Shown here: positions 1 through 9,074 of the stretch, in pieces
Layout of the letters: the number at the start of each line of letters is the position of its first letter
Position numbering within the stretch: position 1 is the first letter of the stretch
From: Archangiaceae bacterium
GTDB taxonomy: Bacteria; Myxococcota; Myxococcia; Myxococcales; Myxococcaceae
Direction of reading: 5' to 3'
DNA: 64,000 nt
Assembly (NCBI GenBank): GCA_016714225.1
Contig: JADJNS010000010.1
Span: 62,001-126,000, forward strand
The notes under the pieces: generated by a model
The model's input: only the letters and a program-made list of their open reading frames with translations
Told to the model about the DNA's origin: nothing
Databases searched by the model: none
Position numbers and translations under genes: made by a program

Positions 1-1075
1 TCGGCAGGCCCCCGCAGGTGCCCATGCCGCCGTCGTAGGGGTACGACGGCGCGCCATGACAGAGCAGCCCCGCCGCGCAGTCTGAGGTGGTGAAGCAGCT
101 CGTGCCGCTGCCGCTTCGCGCCGCGCAGTGGCCACCGTCGGTCGCGCGAGGGGGGGCGTCGCAGCGCAGGTCGCCCGGGCAGGTGTTGTAGACCCTGGGC
201 TCGTCGCAGGGCTGCCCGAGCCCGCCGGCGGGCCGAACAGCGCAGTGGCCGCCGAGGCAGGCGAGGCCGCTGCGGCACTGTTGGCTCGAGCTGCAGGTCG
301 CGCCTTCGCCCTGCCTCGCCACGCACCGGTCGGTGCTCGAGTCGCAGAACGCGCCGGGCGTGCAGGGCGCCAGGTCGGCGCTCGAGCCGCCGTCGACCGA
401 CCGACAGAACGCTCCGGGCGGCAGCCACTCGACGCAATAGTCCGAGCTGGTGCGGGTCAGCTCTGGCCGGCAGTCGGCGACGAAGACGCCGCCGTTCGAC
501 TTCTCGCCGGGACCCTTGCGGCGGGTGCACACGCCCGGGCAGGTCGCGGTGGCGTCGCAGTAGTCGGCGCTGCCACAGTCGAAGCTGCCCAGAAGCTGCT
601 GGTAGCAGGCTCCGCCCGTCGCGACCTGGCCGACGAAGACGTCGGCGCAGGGGAAGCTCAGGTTCGCGCCACAGGCGGCGGTGCGGGTGGAGTCGACGCA
701 ACGCCGTGCCGCGGCAGGGTCGAACCGCATGCGGCCGGCGGTGATGCTGTATTTGTTCAGCGCCGCGAGCGAGAGACAGAGGGGCTGCAGCAGCGGAGCG
801 GCCACCGCCATGCACCCGCTCGCGGTGCTGTACTCGCCGCAGCGCGCCGCCTGGTCACAGTACGCCGCGACGTCATCGGCACAGAAGGCGCGCTGGTCAT
901 CAGGCACGTCGTACCCGCCGTCGGGCAAGAGGCCAGGCGCCGAGCCGCCGGTGCCTCCCCGGCCGTTGCTGCCGCCCTCACCTCCGGAGCCACCCGTGCC
1001 ACCGGGGCCTCCTGGGGAGCATGCGAGCAGCGTGAGCAGCATCAGGAACAGCACCGGCAGGGCACGTCGTTTCAT
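1..1075 (-). CDS. Cys-rich lipoprotein, left tandem copy (3' end outside window)
   Basis: Minus-strand frame open from an ATG at 1075 to the window edge (358 codons visible). It starts MKRRALPVLFLMLL and has a lipobox LLAC, so an exported lipoprotein is predicted. A Gly/Ser linker (GGxGG units) follows, and then many Cys spaced as CxxGxxC or CxxxxxCxxGxxC. These are typical of surface Cys-rich proteins of myxobacteria, whose function is not established. It is a paralogue of the neighbour at 1281..2750, alignable from signal peptide to the edge. The start is supported by the same MKRR start and similar upstream bases in the other copy. Long plus-strand frames here are antisense shadows. Confidence 0.75.
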   Translation of the reverse strand, partial: MKRRALPVLFLMLLTLLACSPGGPGGTGGSGGEGGSNGRGGTGGSAPGLLPDGGYDVPDDQRAFCADDVAAYCDQAARCGEYSTASGCMAVAAPLLQPLCLSLAALNKYSITAGRMRFDPAAARRCVDSTRTAACGANLSFPCADVFVGQVATGGACYQQLLGSFDCGSADYCDATATCPGVCTRRKGPGEKSNGGVFVADCRPELTRTSSDYCVEWLPPGAFCRSVDGGSSADLAPCTPGAFCDSSTDRCVARQGEGATCSSSQQCRSGLACLGGHCAVRPAGGLGQPCDEPRVYNTCPGDLRCDAPPRATDGGHCAARSGSGTSCFTTSDCAAGLLCHGAPSYPYDGGMGTCGGLP

Positions 1076-1280
1076 GACGGCACGACACCGGGGTCCGGGG
1101 CCGAGTGAAGCGCTTCGACGACCCGGCACGGGCCGTTCATTCGGGTGACACGGTTTGTGTGACGCAGCCCTCGGGGCGCGCACAGAAACTCAGGTGCCGC
1201 GGCTCGAGGCTCGAGCGGGGTTCATCAACCAGGGCACCGACCAAGAACCGCTCTACCGGTCAGCGCCTGCTCGGCAGGCC

Positions 1281-2750
1281 CTACTGGAGCCACGACGGGT
1301 CGAGGCACAGCCCCGCCACCGATGCGCAGCGGCCGTTGGTGCAGGTGCCCAAAAGGCACTCGGTGAGGTTGCGGCCCGAGCACGACTCGCCGACCTTGCG
1401 CATCGGAGCGCAGGTGCGCGAGCCCTCGCTGCAGAACGCCGCGCCTGCGCAGATGAACATCGCAGCCGGGTCGCACGAAGCGCCCAGCGGCTTGCGGTCG
1501 ATGCAGGCGTGGGTGGTCGGGTCGCAGACCTGGTTGCGGGCGAAATCGCAACCGGGGTGGGCCGGGTCGCACGAAGCACCTGGGGCGAGCGACGGGGCGC
1601 AGCGCTTGCTCTGGGGGTCGCACCAGCCGGTGAGGCACAGCGAAGTCGAGCTGTCACACGGCTCGCCGATGGTGGGGAAGCCGCCGCAGGTGCCCATGCC
1701 TCCGTCGTAGGGGTAGCTGGGAGCACCGCGGCACAGCAGCCCGGGCTGGCAATCGTCAGACGTGCTGCAGGGCGCGCCGCGCGCGAGGCGGGCGGTGCAG
1801 TGGCCTCCATCGGTGGCCAACGGGGCGGCGTCGCAGCGCAGGTCGACGGGGCAGTCGTTGCCGACCCGCGGCTCGTCACAAGGCTGCCCGGGACCGCCGC
1901 CGGGCCGGGTCGCGCACTGGCCGTTCAGGCAGACCAGGCCCGACCGGCACTCGTACCCCGCGGTACACGCGCCGCCCACGGGGCCCTTCGCCACGCAGCG
2001 CGAGGTGGTGTAGTCGCAGCGCGCCCCAGAGACGCACGAGGGCAGGTCGACGCTCGAGCCGCCGTCGGTCGAGACGCACGAACCTCCGATCGCGACCGGC
2101 TCGGCGCAATACCCCGAGCTGGTGCGGCTCAGGCCGAGCTGGCAGTCGTCGACGAGGAGGCCGCCACTCGACTTCTCTCCGGCCCCTTTGCGCGGGTGGC
2201 ACAGGCCCGGGCAGGTCATCGAGGTGTCGCAATAGTCGGTGGCGTGGCACTCGAGGCTCCCCACAATCTGCTCGAAGCAGGCGCCGCCGGTCGCCACCTG
2301 CCCGACGAAGACGCCAGCGCAGGGGAAGGTGGGGGGCGTTCCGCAGGCAGAAGACCGAAGGGCCTCGACGCACTGACGGGCCGCTGCGCTGTCGAACCGC
2401 GACCGACCGGCCGAGAGGCTGGGCTGCGCCAGTGCGGCCATCGACGTGCACAACAGTTGGGTCAGCGAACCTTCAGACGAGGCGAGGCACCCGGTCACGC
2501 TGGTGGCCCGGCCGCAGCGCGTGGCCATCTCACAGTACGCCTGCGCGCCATCGACGCAGAAGGCGCGCTGGTCGTCGGGCACGTCGTACCCGCCGTCGGG
2601 CAACAGGCCAGGGGCCGACCCGCCGGTGCCTCCCAGGCCGCCGGTGCCGCCTTCGCCTCCCGAGCCACCCGTGCCGCCGGTTCCCCCCGCAGAACACGCG
2701 AGCAGTGGGAGCAGCATCAGGAACAGCACCGGCCAGGCCCGTCGTTTCAT
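1281..2750 (-). CDS. Cys-rich lipoprotein, right tandem copy
   Basis: 489 residues. The frame is open further upstream, but the ATG at 2750 gives a proper lipoprotein signal (MKRRAWPVLFLMLL, lipobox LLAC) and matches the paralogue start. Residues about 21-45 are a Gly/Thr/Ser linker. A conserved segment with DDQRAFC and AxCEMATRCG follows, and then about ten Cys-rich repeats of the form G.PC...C..GL.C, which resemble disulfide-knotted repeats. It ends PSWLQ. Substrate or partner is unknown. The gene sits 205 bases upstream of its tandem twin on the same strand and 150 bases downstream of hipA. Confidence 0.8.
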   Translation of the reverse strand: MKRRAWPVLFLMLLPLLACSAGGTGGTGGSGGEGGTGGLGGTGGSAPGLLPDGGYDVPDDQRAFCVDGAQAYCEMATRCGRATSVTGCLASSEGSLTQLLCTSMAALAQPSLSAGRSRFDSAAARQCVEALRSSACGTPPTFPCAGVFVGQVATGGACFEQIVGSLECHATDYCDTSMTCPGLCHPRKGAGEKSSGGLLVDDCQLGLSRTSSGYCAEPVAIGGSCVSTDGGSSVDLPSCVSGARCDYTTSRCVAKGPVGGACTAGYECRSGLVCLNGQCATRPGGGPGQPCDEPRVGNDCPVDLRCDAAPLATDGGHCTARLARGAPCSTSDDCQPGLLCRGAPSYPYDGGMGTCGGFPTIGEPCDSSTSLCLTGWCDPQSKRCAPSLAPGASCDPAHPGCDFARNQVCDPTTHACIDRKPLGASCDPAAMFICAGAAFCSEGSRTCAPMRKVGESCSGRNLTECLLGTCTNGRCASVAGLCLDPSWLQ

Positions 2751-2899
2751 GCCGGCATGACACCCCGCGCGGTCACCGAGTGAAGGGTTTCGTCGAGCAG
2801 AAACCGCACTCCCATTCGAGCGACACGGGTTTGTCGGCTGACGTTCTCCGCTGCGTCTCGATGAACCCATTTGCGGCAGGTTGGGAAGGCGACGTCGAA

Positions 2900-4066
2900 T
2901 CACCCGCTCAAGTCGTCGGCGCGCTTCGACAGGGTGTCGGCGAGGAGCTTCGTCCTGCGCGCATCGAAGCCGATCTCCTTCAAGTCAGGTACCGCGGCTG
3001 ACACCTGCGCGCAGAGCTCATCGAGACGGGCGCCGAGCGCCTTGGCGGGAATGCGATACCGCTCGCCGATGGCCACGAGGTGGCCGCGCTTCAGGTTGTC
3101 GTCGCGGCCCTCGACCTTGAGCGCGAGCCGTCGGTCGCCATAGGGCCGGGTGCTGAGCAGGTCGTAGCCCTCGGTGAGCTGCAGGGTGGTGCCCCTCAGC
3201 CCGACGCTGATGTTCTTGCCGTGCAGGTCGCCGTTGCCGATGAGGTAGCTGAAGGCGATGAGCTCGAGCAGGCGGCGGCGCTCGACCATGGGAGCGCCGC
3301 ACGCCTCGAGCCCGTCGAGCACGTCGCGCAGGGCGAGCCGGTACTTGTCGGCGGGGTAGCGGTCGAGCAGCTGGCACGCGTCCTCCTGGTGAACGCCGAG
3401 CCACGCCTTCTTCGCAGCGTCGAAGACCCGGTCGAAGCGCGCGACCAACAGGCCAGGAACACCGTCGCGGTCGCGAACCAGCTCGACCCTGGCTGCGCCG
3501 CTCAGGCAGCGTGCGGCCAGCCTCATGAAGAAGTGCTCGTTCTGGACCAGCTCGGGCTTGTCGGGTGGGTTGAGCTTGAGAATCCACCGCTTGCCGCGCG
3601 CTCGCACCGGCAGCGTGATGAGCGACGGCGACAGCTTCTCTTGCACGCCCGCGATGATGGGGTGCGAGTCGGTGTCGAGGGTCTGCTTCCACAGCTCGGC
3701 GAACGAGGCCTCGGCATCGAGCGTGGCCGCGTCGTGGTCGAGCGTCGGCACCTCACCGTCGGGGACTACGAAGATGTCGCCGACGCAGTCGCTGCCGCTG
3801 GCGACCAGCAGGCTGAAGAGGTCGTCTTGCGAGGTCTTCAACCTGCTCACCATCGCGCGGAGGCGCAGCCCCTCTGGCAGCAGGCCTGCGAAGTACGGGT
3901 GAAGGTTCACACCGGCCGTCTCGGTGGTGCGGCGCGCGTACGGAAGATGGGTCGCGATGCCTCCAGGTGCGTTGCGGTGGCGCTCGAAGAAGTCGGTGTC
4001 GTACTCGAAGCGGGAGCCGTGCGCGGTTCGGGTGAGGCTGCCGACCCGCTCGGTGTTGCGGAACAC
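2900..4066 (-). CDS. hipA: HipA-family serine/threonine kinase toxin
   Basis: 388 residues from a GTG at 4066. Members of this family phosphorylate a translation target (glutamyl-tRNA synthetase for E. coli HipA) and cause growth arrest unless bound by HipB. The N-terminal HipA_N segment is present (RNTERVGSL..., residues 3-100). Kinase motifs follow: loop AGVQEKLSPS (139-148), ATP lysine in ILK (164), HQED (227), catalytic loop NGDLHGKN with Asp280 and Asn285, and metal-binding EGYDLLST with Asp302. All key residues are intact. The frame is open into hipB but has no ATG, GTG or TTG that gives a better start. The N-terminus is slightly short for the family, so a small sequence error near 4070-4100 is possible. 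It lies just downstream of hipB, as usual. Confidence 0.88.
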   Translation of the reverse strand: MFRNTERVGSLTRTAHGSRFEYDTDFFERHRNAPGGIATHLPYARRTTETAGVNLHPYFAGLLPEGLRLRAMVSRLKTSQDDLFSLLVASGSDCVGDIFVVPDGEVPTLDHDAATLDAEASFAELWKQTLDTDSHPIIAGVQEKLSPSLITLPVRARGKRWILKLNPPDKPELVQNEHFFMRLAARCLSGAARVELVRDRDGVPGLLVARFDRVFDAAKKAWLGVHQEDACQLLDRYPADKYRLALRDVLDGLEACGAPMVERRRLLELIAFSYLIGNGDLHGKNISVGLRGTTLQLTEGYDLLSTRPYGDRRLALKVEGRDDNLKRGHLVAIGERYRIPAKALGARLDELCAQVSAAVPDLKEIGFDARRTKLLADTLSKRADDLSG

Positions 4067-4098
4067 CGCGACCTGCTCGACGTCGCGCGGCGAGGTCT

Positions 4099-4422
4099 TT
4101 ACGACCGAACGGCCTCGGCGACCGCGTCGGCAGCCTCGACCGCCAGCCCGCCCTTGCCGGGCTGAAGCAGCAAGCGCACGCCCAGCACCTCGAGCACGCC
4201 GACCAGCTTGTCGAGCCGCAGGGTCGGCTTGGCGTTCTCGACGTCGTAGAGGAAGTCGGGGCCGCAGCGCGCCAACGCTGCGAGCTCGAGCTGGGTCAGG
4301 CGCAGCTCTTTGCGGCGACGCCTGAGCGCGGCGGCCAGGCCCGCGGCCCATGAGGGCACCGGGGGAGCGCCGGCTCGGCGGTGGCGCCTGATTCCAGGCG
4401 ATCGGCGAGATTTTGCGGCCAT
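4099..4422 (-). CDS. hipB: HipB-family antitoxin, HTH XRE type
   Basis: 107 residues from ATG 4422. A basic N-terminus precedes a helix-turn-helix of the XRE/HipB class (about residues 28-82: LRRRRKELRLTQLELAALAR, then DFLYDVENAKPTLRLDKL and VLEVLGVRLLL). Antitoxins of this type bind HipA and repress their own operon. The stop codon lies about 30 bases before the HipA start used here, so the pair is a two-gene operon with the antitoxin first. A strong palindrome upstream and a second copy in the first codons fit autoregulation. Confidence 0.88.
   Translation of the reverse strand: MAAKSRRSPGIRRHRRAGAPPVPSWAAGLAAALRRRRKELRLTQLELAALARCGPDFLYDVENAKPTLRLDKLVGVLEVLGVRLLLQPGKGGLAVEAADAVAEAVRS
4391..4412. 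promoter_or_regulatory. Second, partial HipB operator inside the hipB start
   Basis: ATTCCAGGCGATCGGC at 4391-4406 repeats the left half and centre of the palindrome at 4451-4476. The right half is degenerate. It overlaps the first ten hipB codons, giving two sites about 60 bases apart, as in cooperative HipB operators. Confidence 0.45.
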
Positions 4423-4450
4423 GAAGTGACTATTCCTCGGCTGAGCAGCC

Positions 4451-4476
4451 TAATTCCAGCCGATCGCCTGGAATTA
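4451..4476. promoter_or_regulatory. Likely HipB operator, 26-base palindrome
   Basis: The outer nine bases on each side are perfect complements (TAATTCCAG and CTGGAATTA), with CGATCG at the centre. Only one mismatched pair breaks the symmetry. It sits 29 bases upstream of the hipB ATG, where an autorepressor site is expected. Assignment to HipB is inference. Confidence 0.65.
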
Positions 4477-4591
4477 GAGCGCGGCCGTCAGCCAGCGACT
4501 TCGTCTTCCCGAGGAATCCATGCGATCGACGGGATGGAGAGCAGCGAAAGATCAGGGTTCACCCGCGGCGCGCGCTGGGGCAGGTGCCGCT

Positions 4592-4630
4592 TCAGTGGCA
4601 GGTGGTGCCGTAGCTGATGCGCACCGTGCT

Positions 4631-4640
<10 letters not shown>
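4592..4640 (-). pseudogene. C-terminal remnant of a gene lost in the G/C-only block
   Basis: On the minus strand a short sensible frame GSTVRISYGTTCH ends at a TGA (4592-4594), then meets the G-rich block. Its codon use matches neighbouring genes, so this is probably the true end of a secreted or surface protein whose body is unreadable here. The longer frame ending at 4488 is mostly poly-Pro/Gly from the block and is not accepted. Confidence 0.35.
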
Positions 4641-4933
<293 letters not shown>

Positions 4934-4976
4934 CAGCCACTGTGGGCTGCGCCCAAACCGGCGAGAGCGAGCCTCG

Positions 4977-5762
4977 TCACTCGGCGAAGCTGACGCGGCT
5001 GCCGCCCGAGGTCTCGAGGCTTCGGGTGGCGGGGTTGCCCTTGATGAAGGCCTCGCTGCCGCCCGAGAGCTTGCCGCTCACCGACGTCGAGGCGGTGAGC
5101 TTCGTGGTCGAGCCGCCGCTCAGGTCGAGGGTGGCGCTGGCCGAGGCGACCTCGCCGAGCTGCACCCGCGAGCCGCCCGACAGCGCGACGTTGACCGCAT
5201 CGAGCTTGCCGGTGGTGGCGTCAATCTGCGAGCCGCCCGACACCTGGAAGTCGGCCTTCGGCGCGGTGACGTCACGCACCCGCACCTGCGAGCCGCCCGA
5301 CGCCCAGACCACCAGCTCGGTGCCCACCGCCGAGTCGAGCTCGATTTGCGCCGCGCCCGACACCTGCATCGCGATGCGGTCGCACACCACCCCGCCGCTG
5401 CTCGAGATGTGCGCCGCGCCCGACGCGCCCAGCTCGTTCACTCCACCGCGCGACACCTCGACCGAGATGGGCGTGCGCGAGTCGAGCCACTCACCGTCCT
5501 TCGCCTTGATGACCAACACCCCGTCGGTCACGTCGGTCTCGATGTGCGCCAGCAGGTTGTCGTCGGCCGTCAGCGAGACCTGCCCCGGGTCGCGGTCGGT
5601 CAGCTGCACGTTGAGGCCATCGCCCACCTCGACGCGGTGGTACGGGCCGGCCAGGTCTCTCGGCTCGGTCTTCGAGACCCCCGAGCCGTGAATGGGGGCT
5701 CCACACTGGCAACCGGTGAAGGCGAGCACGAGGGCCACGAGCGACAGGCGAAGAGCGTTCAT
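4977..5762 (-). CDS. DUF2807 (GIN-domain) lipoprotein
   Basis: 261 residues from ATG 5762 (MNALRLSLVALVLAFTGCQC, lipobox FTGC). After the signal comes a DUF2807-type fold: GPYHRVEVGDGLNVQLTDRD, DNLLAHIETDV, then many short strands carrying the repeated motif SGGS or SGAA (for example LGASGAAHI, WASGGSQV, VSGGSQI, LSGGSRV, LSGGSTT). This is a right-handed beta-solenoid typical of putative adhesin-head or envelope proteins. Its partner is unknown. The family is well recognised and the length is normal. The gene stands alone, divergent from 5895. Confidence 0.8.
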   Translation of the reverse strand: MNALRLSLVALVLAFTGCQCGAPIHGSGVSKTEPRDLAGPYHRVEVGDGLNVQLTDRDPGQVSLTADDNLLAHIETDVTDGVLVIKAKDGEWLDSRTPISVEVSRGGVNELGASGAAHISSSGGVVCDRIAMQVSGAAQIELDSAVGTELVVWASGGSQVRVRDVTAPKADFQVSGGSQIDATTGKLDAVNVALSGGSRVQLGEVASASATLDLSGGSTTKLTASTSVSGKLSGGSEAFIKGNPATRSLETSGGSRVSFAE

Positions 5763-5894
5763 GTCGCGGTCTGTTGCCGGCACCTGGGGAAGCGATCATT
5801 CCAAACCGGTGAAGATGGAAAGAGTCGTGCCGCGGTGACATGGGCCGCGCCGGTCACCTGCCGCTCTCGCGCCGCGGGGCTACGGTGACCCCCG

Positions 5895-7127
5895 ATGCCC
5901 TCTCGCACGCGGCTTCCGCCCCTCGACCTGAACGCGCTGTACCGCAAGCACCCCGACGCGGGCCTGGTCGGCTTCGCGCTCAACAACCCGAAGCAGGGCG
6001 GGGTCGACCTCGACGGCGACCCCCAGAAGCTCACCTTCGAAGAGTTTCAGCAGGGCCAGGTGCAGCTCGCTCCGTTCTTGCGCGGGCCGCGCGAGCAGGC
6101 GGCGCTCGCGGTGCTGCAGCAGGGCTTTCAGCTGGGCAACGTCGTCTCGCCGCCGCCCCCTCTACCGGCGCTGCTCGGCCCCGGCGACGTGCAGCGCCTG
6201 CAGCTGGGCTCGCACGGCATCGACATGATGGCCGCGGCGGTGCACGTGGGCCGCAAGGTGTTCGTCGCCGCCGACACCTACGACGTGCCGATGACCGAAG
6301 GAGCGCTGCGCGTGGGCAGCGCGAGCTCGCACCAGCTGCCGGCCCTGGCGCCGGCCTTCGAGGGGCTCGGCCGCCTGGTGGGCGGGCCTTCGTGGGTCGA
6401 GCACGACGGCCGCGTGTGGCTCTACGCCGAGGCCGCGAACGAGGCGTTTCGCACCCCGCCGCGAATGTTTCGCGCCGAGCTGGTGAAGGGCCAGCTGCAG
6501 CCGCCCGAGCCGGTCGCGGCCCCGCGAGCGCTGCAGAACCTTCTCGGCTGGCCAAAGGTGGTGGCGAGCGGCGACGGCTTTCGCATGGTGTACCGCGACG
6601 GCAACTCTCAGCTGCACCTCGCCTCGTCGCGCGACGGCCAGACCTTCACCGACGACCCGGTGCAGCTGCCGGTCGGCGCCATGCACACCCTGGCGGTGAG
6701 CGAGCGCAACGTCACCGCGCTCGCGTACCAGCAGGGCCAGACAGGCATGACCTCGTTCGTGCGGCTGGCGCGCGACGGGGTGGGCTTCGGGCCGCCGGTC
6801 GAGCTCGCCCCGTGGAGCAGCAACGTGCACGACACCGCGCTGCTGCCCCGCAGAGACGGCCACGGCTTCGACGCCTATTACATCGCCACCGGGCAGAGCG
6901 CCGGCTTCTCGCTCTATCGCCGCGCGGTCGCAGAAGACGGCGCCCTGGGGCCCGAGCAGCGGCTCACCGACGCCGACGCGGTGGGCGAGGCGAGCAAGCC
7001 GCAGGTGGTGCGGGTGGGCAAGGCGGTGCGGCTCAACTGGGCGGCCATCACCCGACGCTCGAGCGACGGTCAGCCGGCGCGGCAGGAGCTCTTCTCTGCG
7101 CTGCTCGCGGGCGACGCTCCGCGCTGA
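5895..7127 (+). CDS. Propeller-like protein of unknown function
   Basis: 410 residues from ATG 5895, no signal peptide. Residues 1-85 are helical. From about 95 on, blade-like repeats recur with Asp-box-like or W-containing strands (GPSWVEHDGRVWLYAEA, GDGFRMVYRDGNSQLHLASSRDGQTF, RRDGHGFDAYYIATG, NWAAITRRSSDG). This resembles sialidase or glycosidase-type propellers, but no catalytic set is identifiable. It ends 13 bases before the convergent small gene at 7141. Confidence 0.6.
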   Translation: MPSRTRLPPLDLNALYRKHPDAGLVGFALNNPKQGGVDLDGDPQKLTFEEFQQGQVQLAPFLRGPREQAALAVLQQGFQLGNVVSPPPPLPALLGPGDVQRLQLGSHGIDMMAAAVHVGRKVFVAADTYDVPMTEGALRVGSASSHQLPALAPAFEGLGRLVGGPSWVEHDGRVWLYAEAANEAFRTPPRMFRAELVKGQLQPPEPVAAPRALQNLLGWPKVVASGDGFRMVYRDGNSQLHLASSRDGQTFTDDPVQLPVGAMHTLAVSERNVTALAYQQGQTGMTSFVRLARDGVGFGPPVELAPWSSNVHDTALLPRRDGHGFDAYYIATGQSAGFSLYRRAVAEDGALGPEQRLTDADAVGEASKPQVVRVGKAVRLNWAAITRRSSDGQPARQELFSALLAGDAPR

Positions 7128-7140
7128 CCTTCAAAAGGCG

Positions 7141-7320
7141 CTACTTCTTCTTCCGCGCGAGGTGCGCGTCGAGCGCCTTCTTCACCGCGGCTTCACGCTC
7201 GGCCTGGTAGGCCTCGAAGGCGCGCTCTTTCGCCGGGTCGTTCTCGGCGACGGTCTTGGCCAGGCGCTGGGCGAACTTCTTCGCCGTCTCTTTCACCGTC
7301 TCGCGCTTCTTGCCGGGCAT
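7141..7320 (-). CDS. Small highly charged coiled-coil protein
   Basis: 59 residues from ATG 7320 to TAG 7141-7143. It is Lys/Glu/Ala rich, starts MPGKKRETVKETAKKF and ends HLARKKK. One long amphipathic helix is predicted and there is no Cys or membrane segment. Its codon use is clean and it lies tightly in the gap between 7127 and 7372. Function unknown. Confidence 0.55.
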   Translation of the reverse strand: MPGKKRETVKETAKKFAQRLAKTVAENDPAKERAFEAYQAEREAAVKKALDAHLARKKK

Positions 7321-7371
7321 GCGCTCAACAGTAGCGCGGTGGGCCGATTCGAGCGATGTCGACGGCGCGCC

Positions 7372-8118
7372 GTGACCGCCGAGCACATCGCCATGGGGCT
7401 GCTGTTGGGCGTCGGGTTGGGCCTGGTGTTCGCCGCCCTGGGCGCCGGTGGCGGGGTGCTGGCGGTGCCGTTGTTGCTCTACGGGTTTCACCAGCCGCTG
7501 GCCCAGGCGACCGGCACCTCGCTGGCCATCGTCTTCGGCACGGCGCTGGTGGCGGCGGTGGTGCACGCCCGGCGCAGCAACGTCGACTGGAAGGTGGCGG
7601 CCGCGTTCGCACCCGCGGCGCTGGTCGCGGCTCCGCTGGGCGCGCTGCTGCACCACGCGCTGCCGGCCCGGCTCACGCTGGGGGCGTTCTGCGCGGCGCT
7701 GCTGGTGGCCGCGGCGCGCATGTGGCTCAGCAAGCGCGAGGGAGCAGGGCAGGGCACCTTCGCGCTGCTTCCGACGGTGGGCCTCGGGCTGATGGTGGGG
7801 CTGCTCACCGGCCTGCTCGGCGTGGGCGGGGGCTTTCTCATCGTGCCCGCGCTCTCGTCGCTGCTCGGCGTGCCGGTGCGGCGGGCCATCGGCACCTCGG
7901 CGGCGGTGGTCTGTGCCGCCTCGCTGAGCGGCGCCGTCACCCATGCGGCGAAGGGAGCGCTCGAGCCCCAGCTGCTCGCGGTCGTCGGCGCGGGCGCGCT
8001 GCTCGGCGCGGTGGCCGGAGTGCCCCTCTCGGCCCGCCTGCCCGAGGCGATGCTGCGCAAGGCCTTCGCGGTGGTCGCGGTGGCGGTGGCGGTGGGCATG
8101 GCGGTCACCCTGCTCTGA
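7372..8118 (+). CDS. TauE/SafE (DUF81) family membrane permease
   Basis: 248 residues from GTG 7372 (an ATG at 7393 is an alternative). About eight hydrophobic helices are arranged as two inverted halves, each with the family's Gly-rich motif: LVFAALGAGGGVLAVPLLL near residue 15-35 and TGLLGVGGGFLIVPAL near 145-165. Family members export or import sulfite, sulfonates or other organic anions; the substrate cannot be read here. The start was chosen because it leaves a few polar residues before the first helix, as in relatives. Confidence 0.8.
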   Translation: MTAEHIAMGLLLGVGLGLVFAALGAGGGVLAVPLLLYGFHQPLAQATGTSLAIVFGTALVAAVVHARRSNVDWKVAAAFAPAALVAAPLGALLHHALPARLTLGAFCAALLVAAARMWLSKREGAGQGTFALLPTVGLGLMVGLLTGLLGVGGGFLIVPALSSLLGVPVRRAIGTSAAVVCAASLSGAVTHAAKGALEPQLLAVVGAGALLGAVAGVPLSARLPEAMLRKAFAVVAVAVAVGMAVTLL

Positions 8119-8171
8119 GCCCGCCCTGCTCTTGGGGAACCTCGCTCGCAGCCGCGGTGTCAGGTCGCCCG

Positions 8172-8993
8172 ATGCTGGCCTGCGTCGCGCTGCTGCTTTG
8201 GGGAGCCACTCCTTCGGAAGCTGAAGCGCAGCTCGAGCAGCGCTTCGCTGCCGACGCCAGGGCTGCCGCGCTCGCGGTGGCGCTCTTCCAGAAGACCGGC
8301 GACGTGGTGTTGCCGCTCCCGGCGGAAGAGGACTTCGATGGCGGTTACCGCGGCATCATTCACCTCGTGCCCCAGCTGCCGCTGGGCGAGTACCGCGCGC
8401 ACCTCGAGCGCGTCTGTGCCGCGCTGGCAGACTACGACGCGTTCTTCGAGCGCCTCGAGCAGGCGGGTCAGGGCAAGCCGCGCTTTCGCTGGCGCGGGCT
8501 CGAGCTGCGCTTCTTTCGCAGCGTGAAGCGTCGAACCCCGGCCGCCTTCGCCAGCGGCTGGGTGGTCTCGTACAACGTCAACGGCACGCTCAACGGCTCG
8601 GTGCGCCAGGTGCGCGACCTGATGTTCCACGAGCTGTTTCACTCCAACGACGCTGACCACCGCGACTGGTCGGCGCGCACGCTGCAGCGTCAGCACCGGC
8701 TGATTCGGCTGAAGTGCGGCGGCGACAGCGCCTGCCTGCAGCCGTACGCCCCCGACCCGCTGATGGTGCGCGGTGGCACGTACTACTCGTTTCAGCCCGG
8801 CAACGACGAGCGCGAGTACGGCGCCGACCTGGCGCTGCGCTACTGGCGCGAGCAGCGCGAGGCGCTGGCGGGGAGGGCGGTGGCGAAGCCGTTCAAGTGT
8901 CTCACCCCCGAGAACGCCACCGCCTGGGCGGCGCTGGTCGACGAGTTCTTCGCCGGGGTCGACGCCGTGCCGGCGTGCGCTGCGCCGCGGTGA
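8172..8993 (+). CDS. Secreted HExxH putative zinc metalloprotease
   Basis: 273 residues from ATG 8172. A cleavable signal peptide is predicted (MLACVALLLWGATPSEAEA). The zinc motif HELFH is at residues 153-157 (His153, Glu154, His157), with acidic residues downstream (NDEREYGAD) that could supply the third ligand. Cys at 179-187 and near the C-terminus suggest disulfides. It matches no subfamily I can name. It lies 53 bases after the permease on the same strand. Confidence 0.6.
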   Translation: MLACVALLLWGATPSEAEAQLEQRFAADARAAALAVALFQKTGDVVLPLPAEEDFDGGYRGIIHLVPQLPLGEYRAHLERVCAALADYDAFFERLEQAGQGKPRFRWRGLELRFFRSVKRRTPAAFASGWVVSYNVNGTLNGSVRQVRDLMFHELFHSNDADHRDWSARTLQRQHRLIRLKCGGDSACLQPYAPDPLMVRGGTYYSFQPGNDEREYGADLALRYWREQREALAGRAVAKPFKCLTPENATAWAALVDEFFAGVDAVPACAAPR

Positions 8994-9074
8994 AGTACGG
9001 CTCGGTCTGCCAACGAGCGCGCCGCCGGGCCGCAGCGGCTCGCCTGAACGGCCCTCGAGACCCCTCGGCCTCGG

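Larger units (their letters stand above)
1..2840 (-). repeat. Tandem gene duplication, unit about 1.68 kb
   Basis: The two lipoprotein genes start 1675 bases apart (1075 and 2750). Similarity covers the coding sequence and roughly 90 bases upstream of each start (1076-1165 and 2751-2840), so the promoter region was probably copied too. Divergence is scattered through the copies, suggesting an old duplication. The left boundary lies outside the window. Confidence 0.65.

Noticed and set aside
128..2783. Long plus-strand frames (128-1108, 1155-2783) opposite the Cys-rich lipoproteins
   Set aside because: They are antisense shadows created by GC-rich codon periodicity; the minus-strand frames have signals, lipoboxes and conserved Cys.
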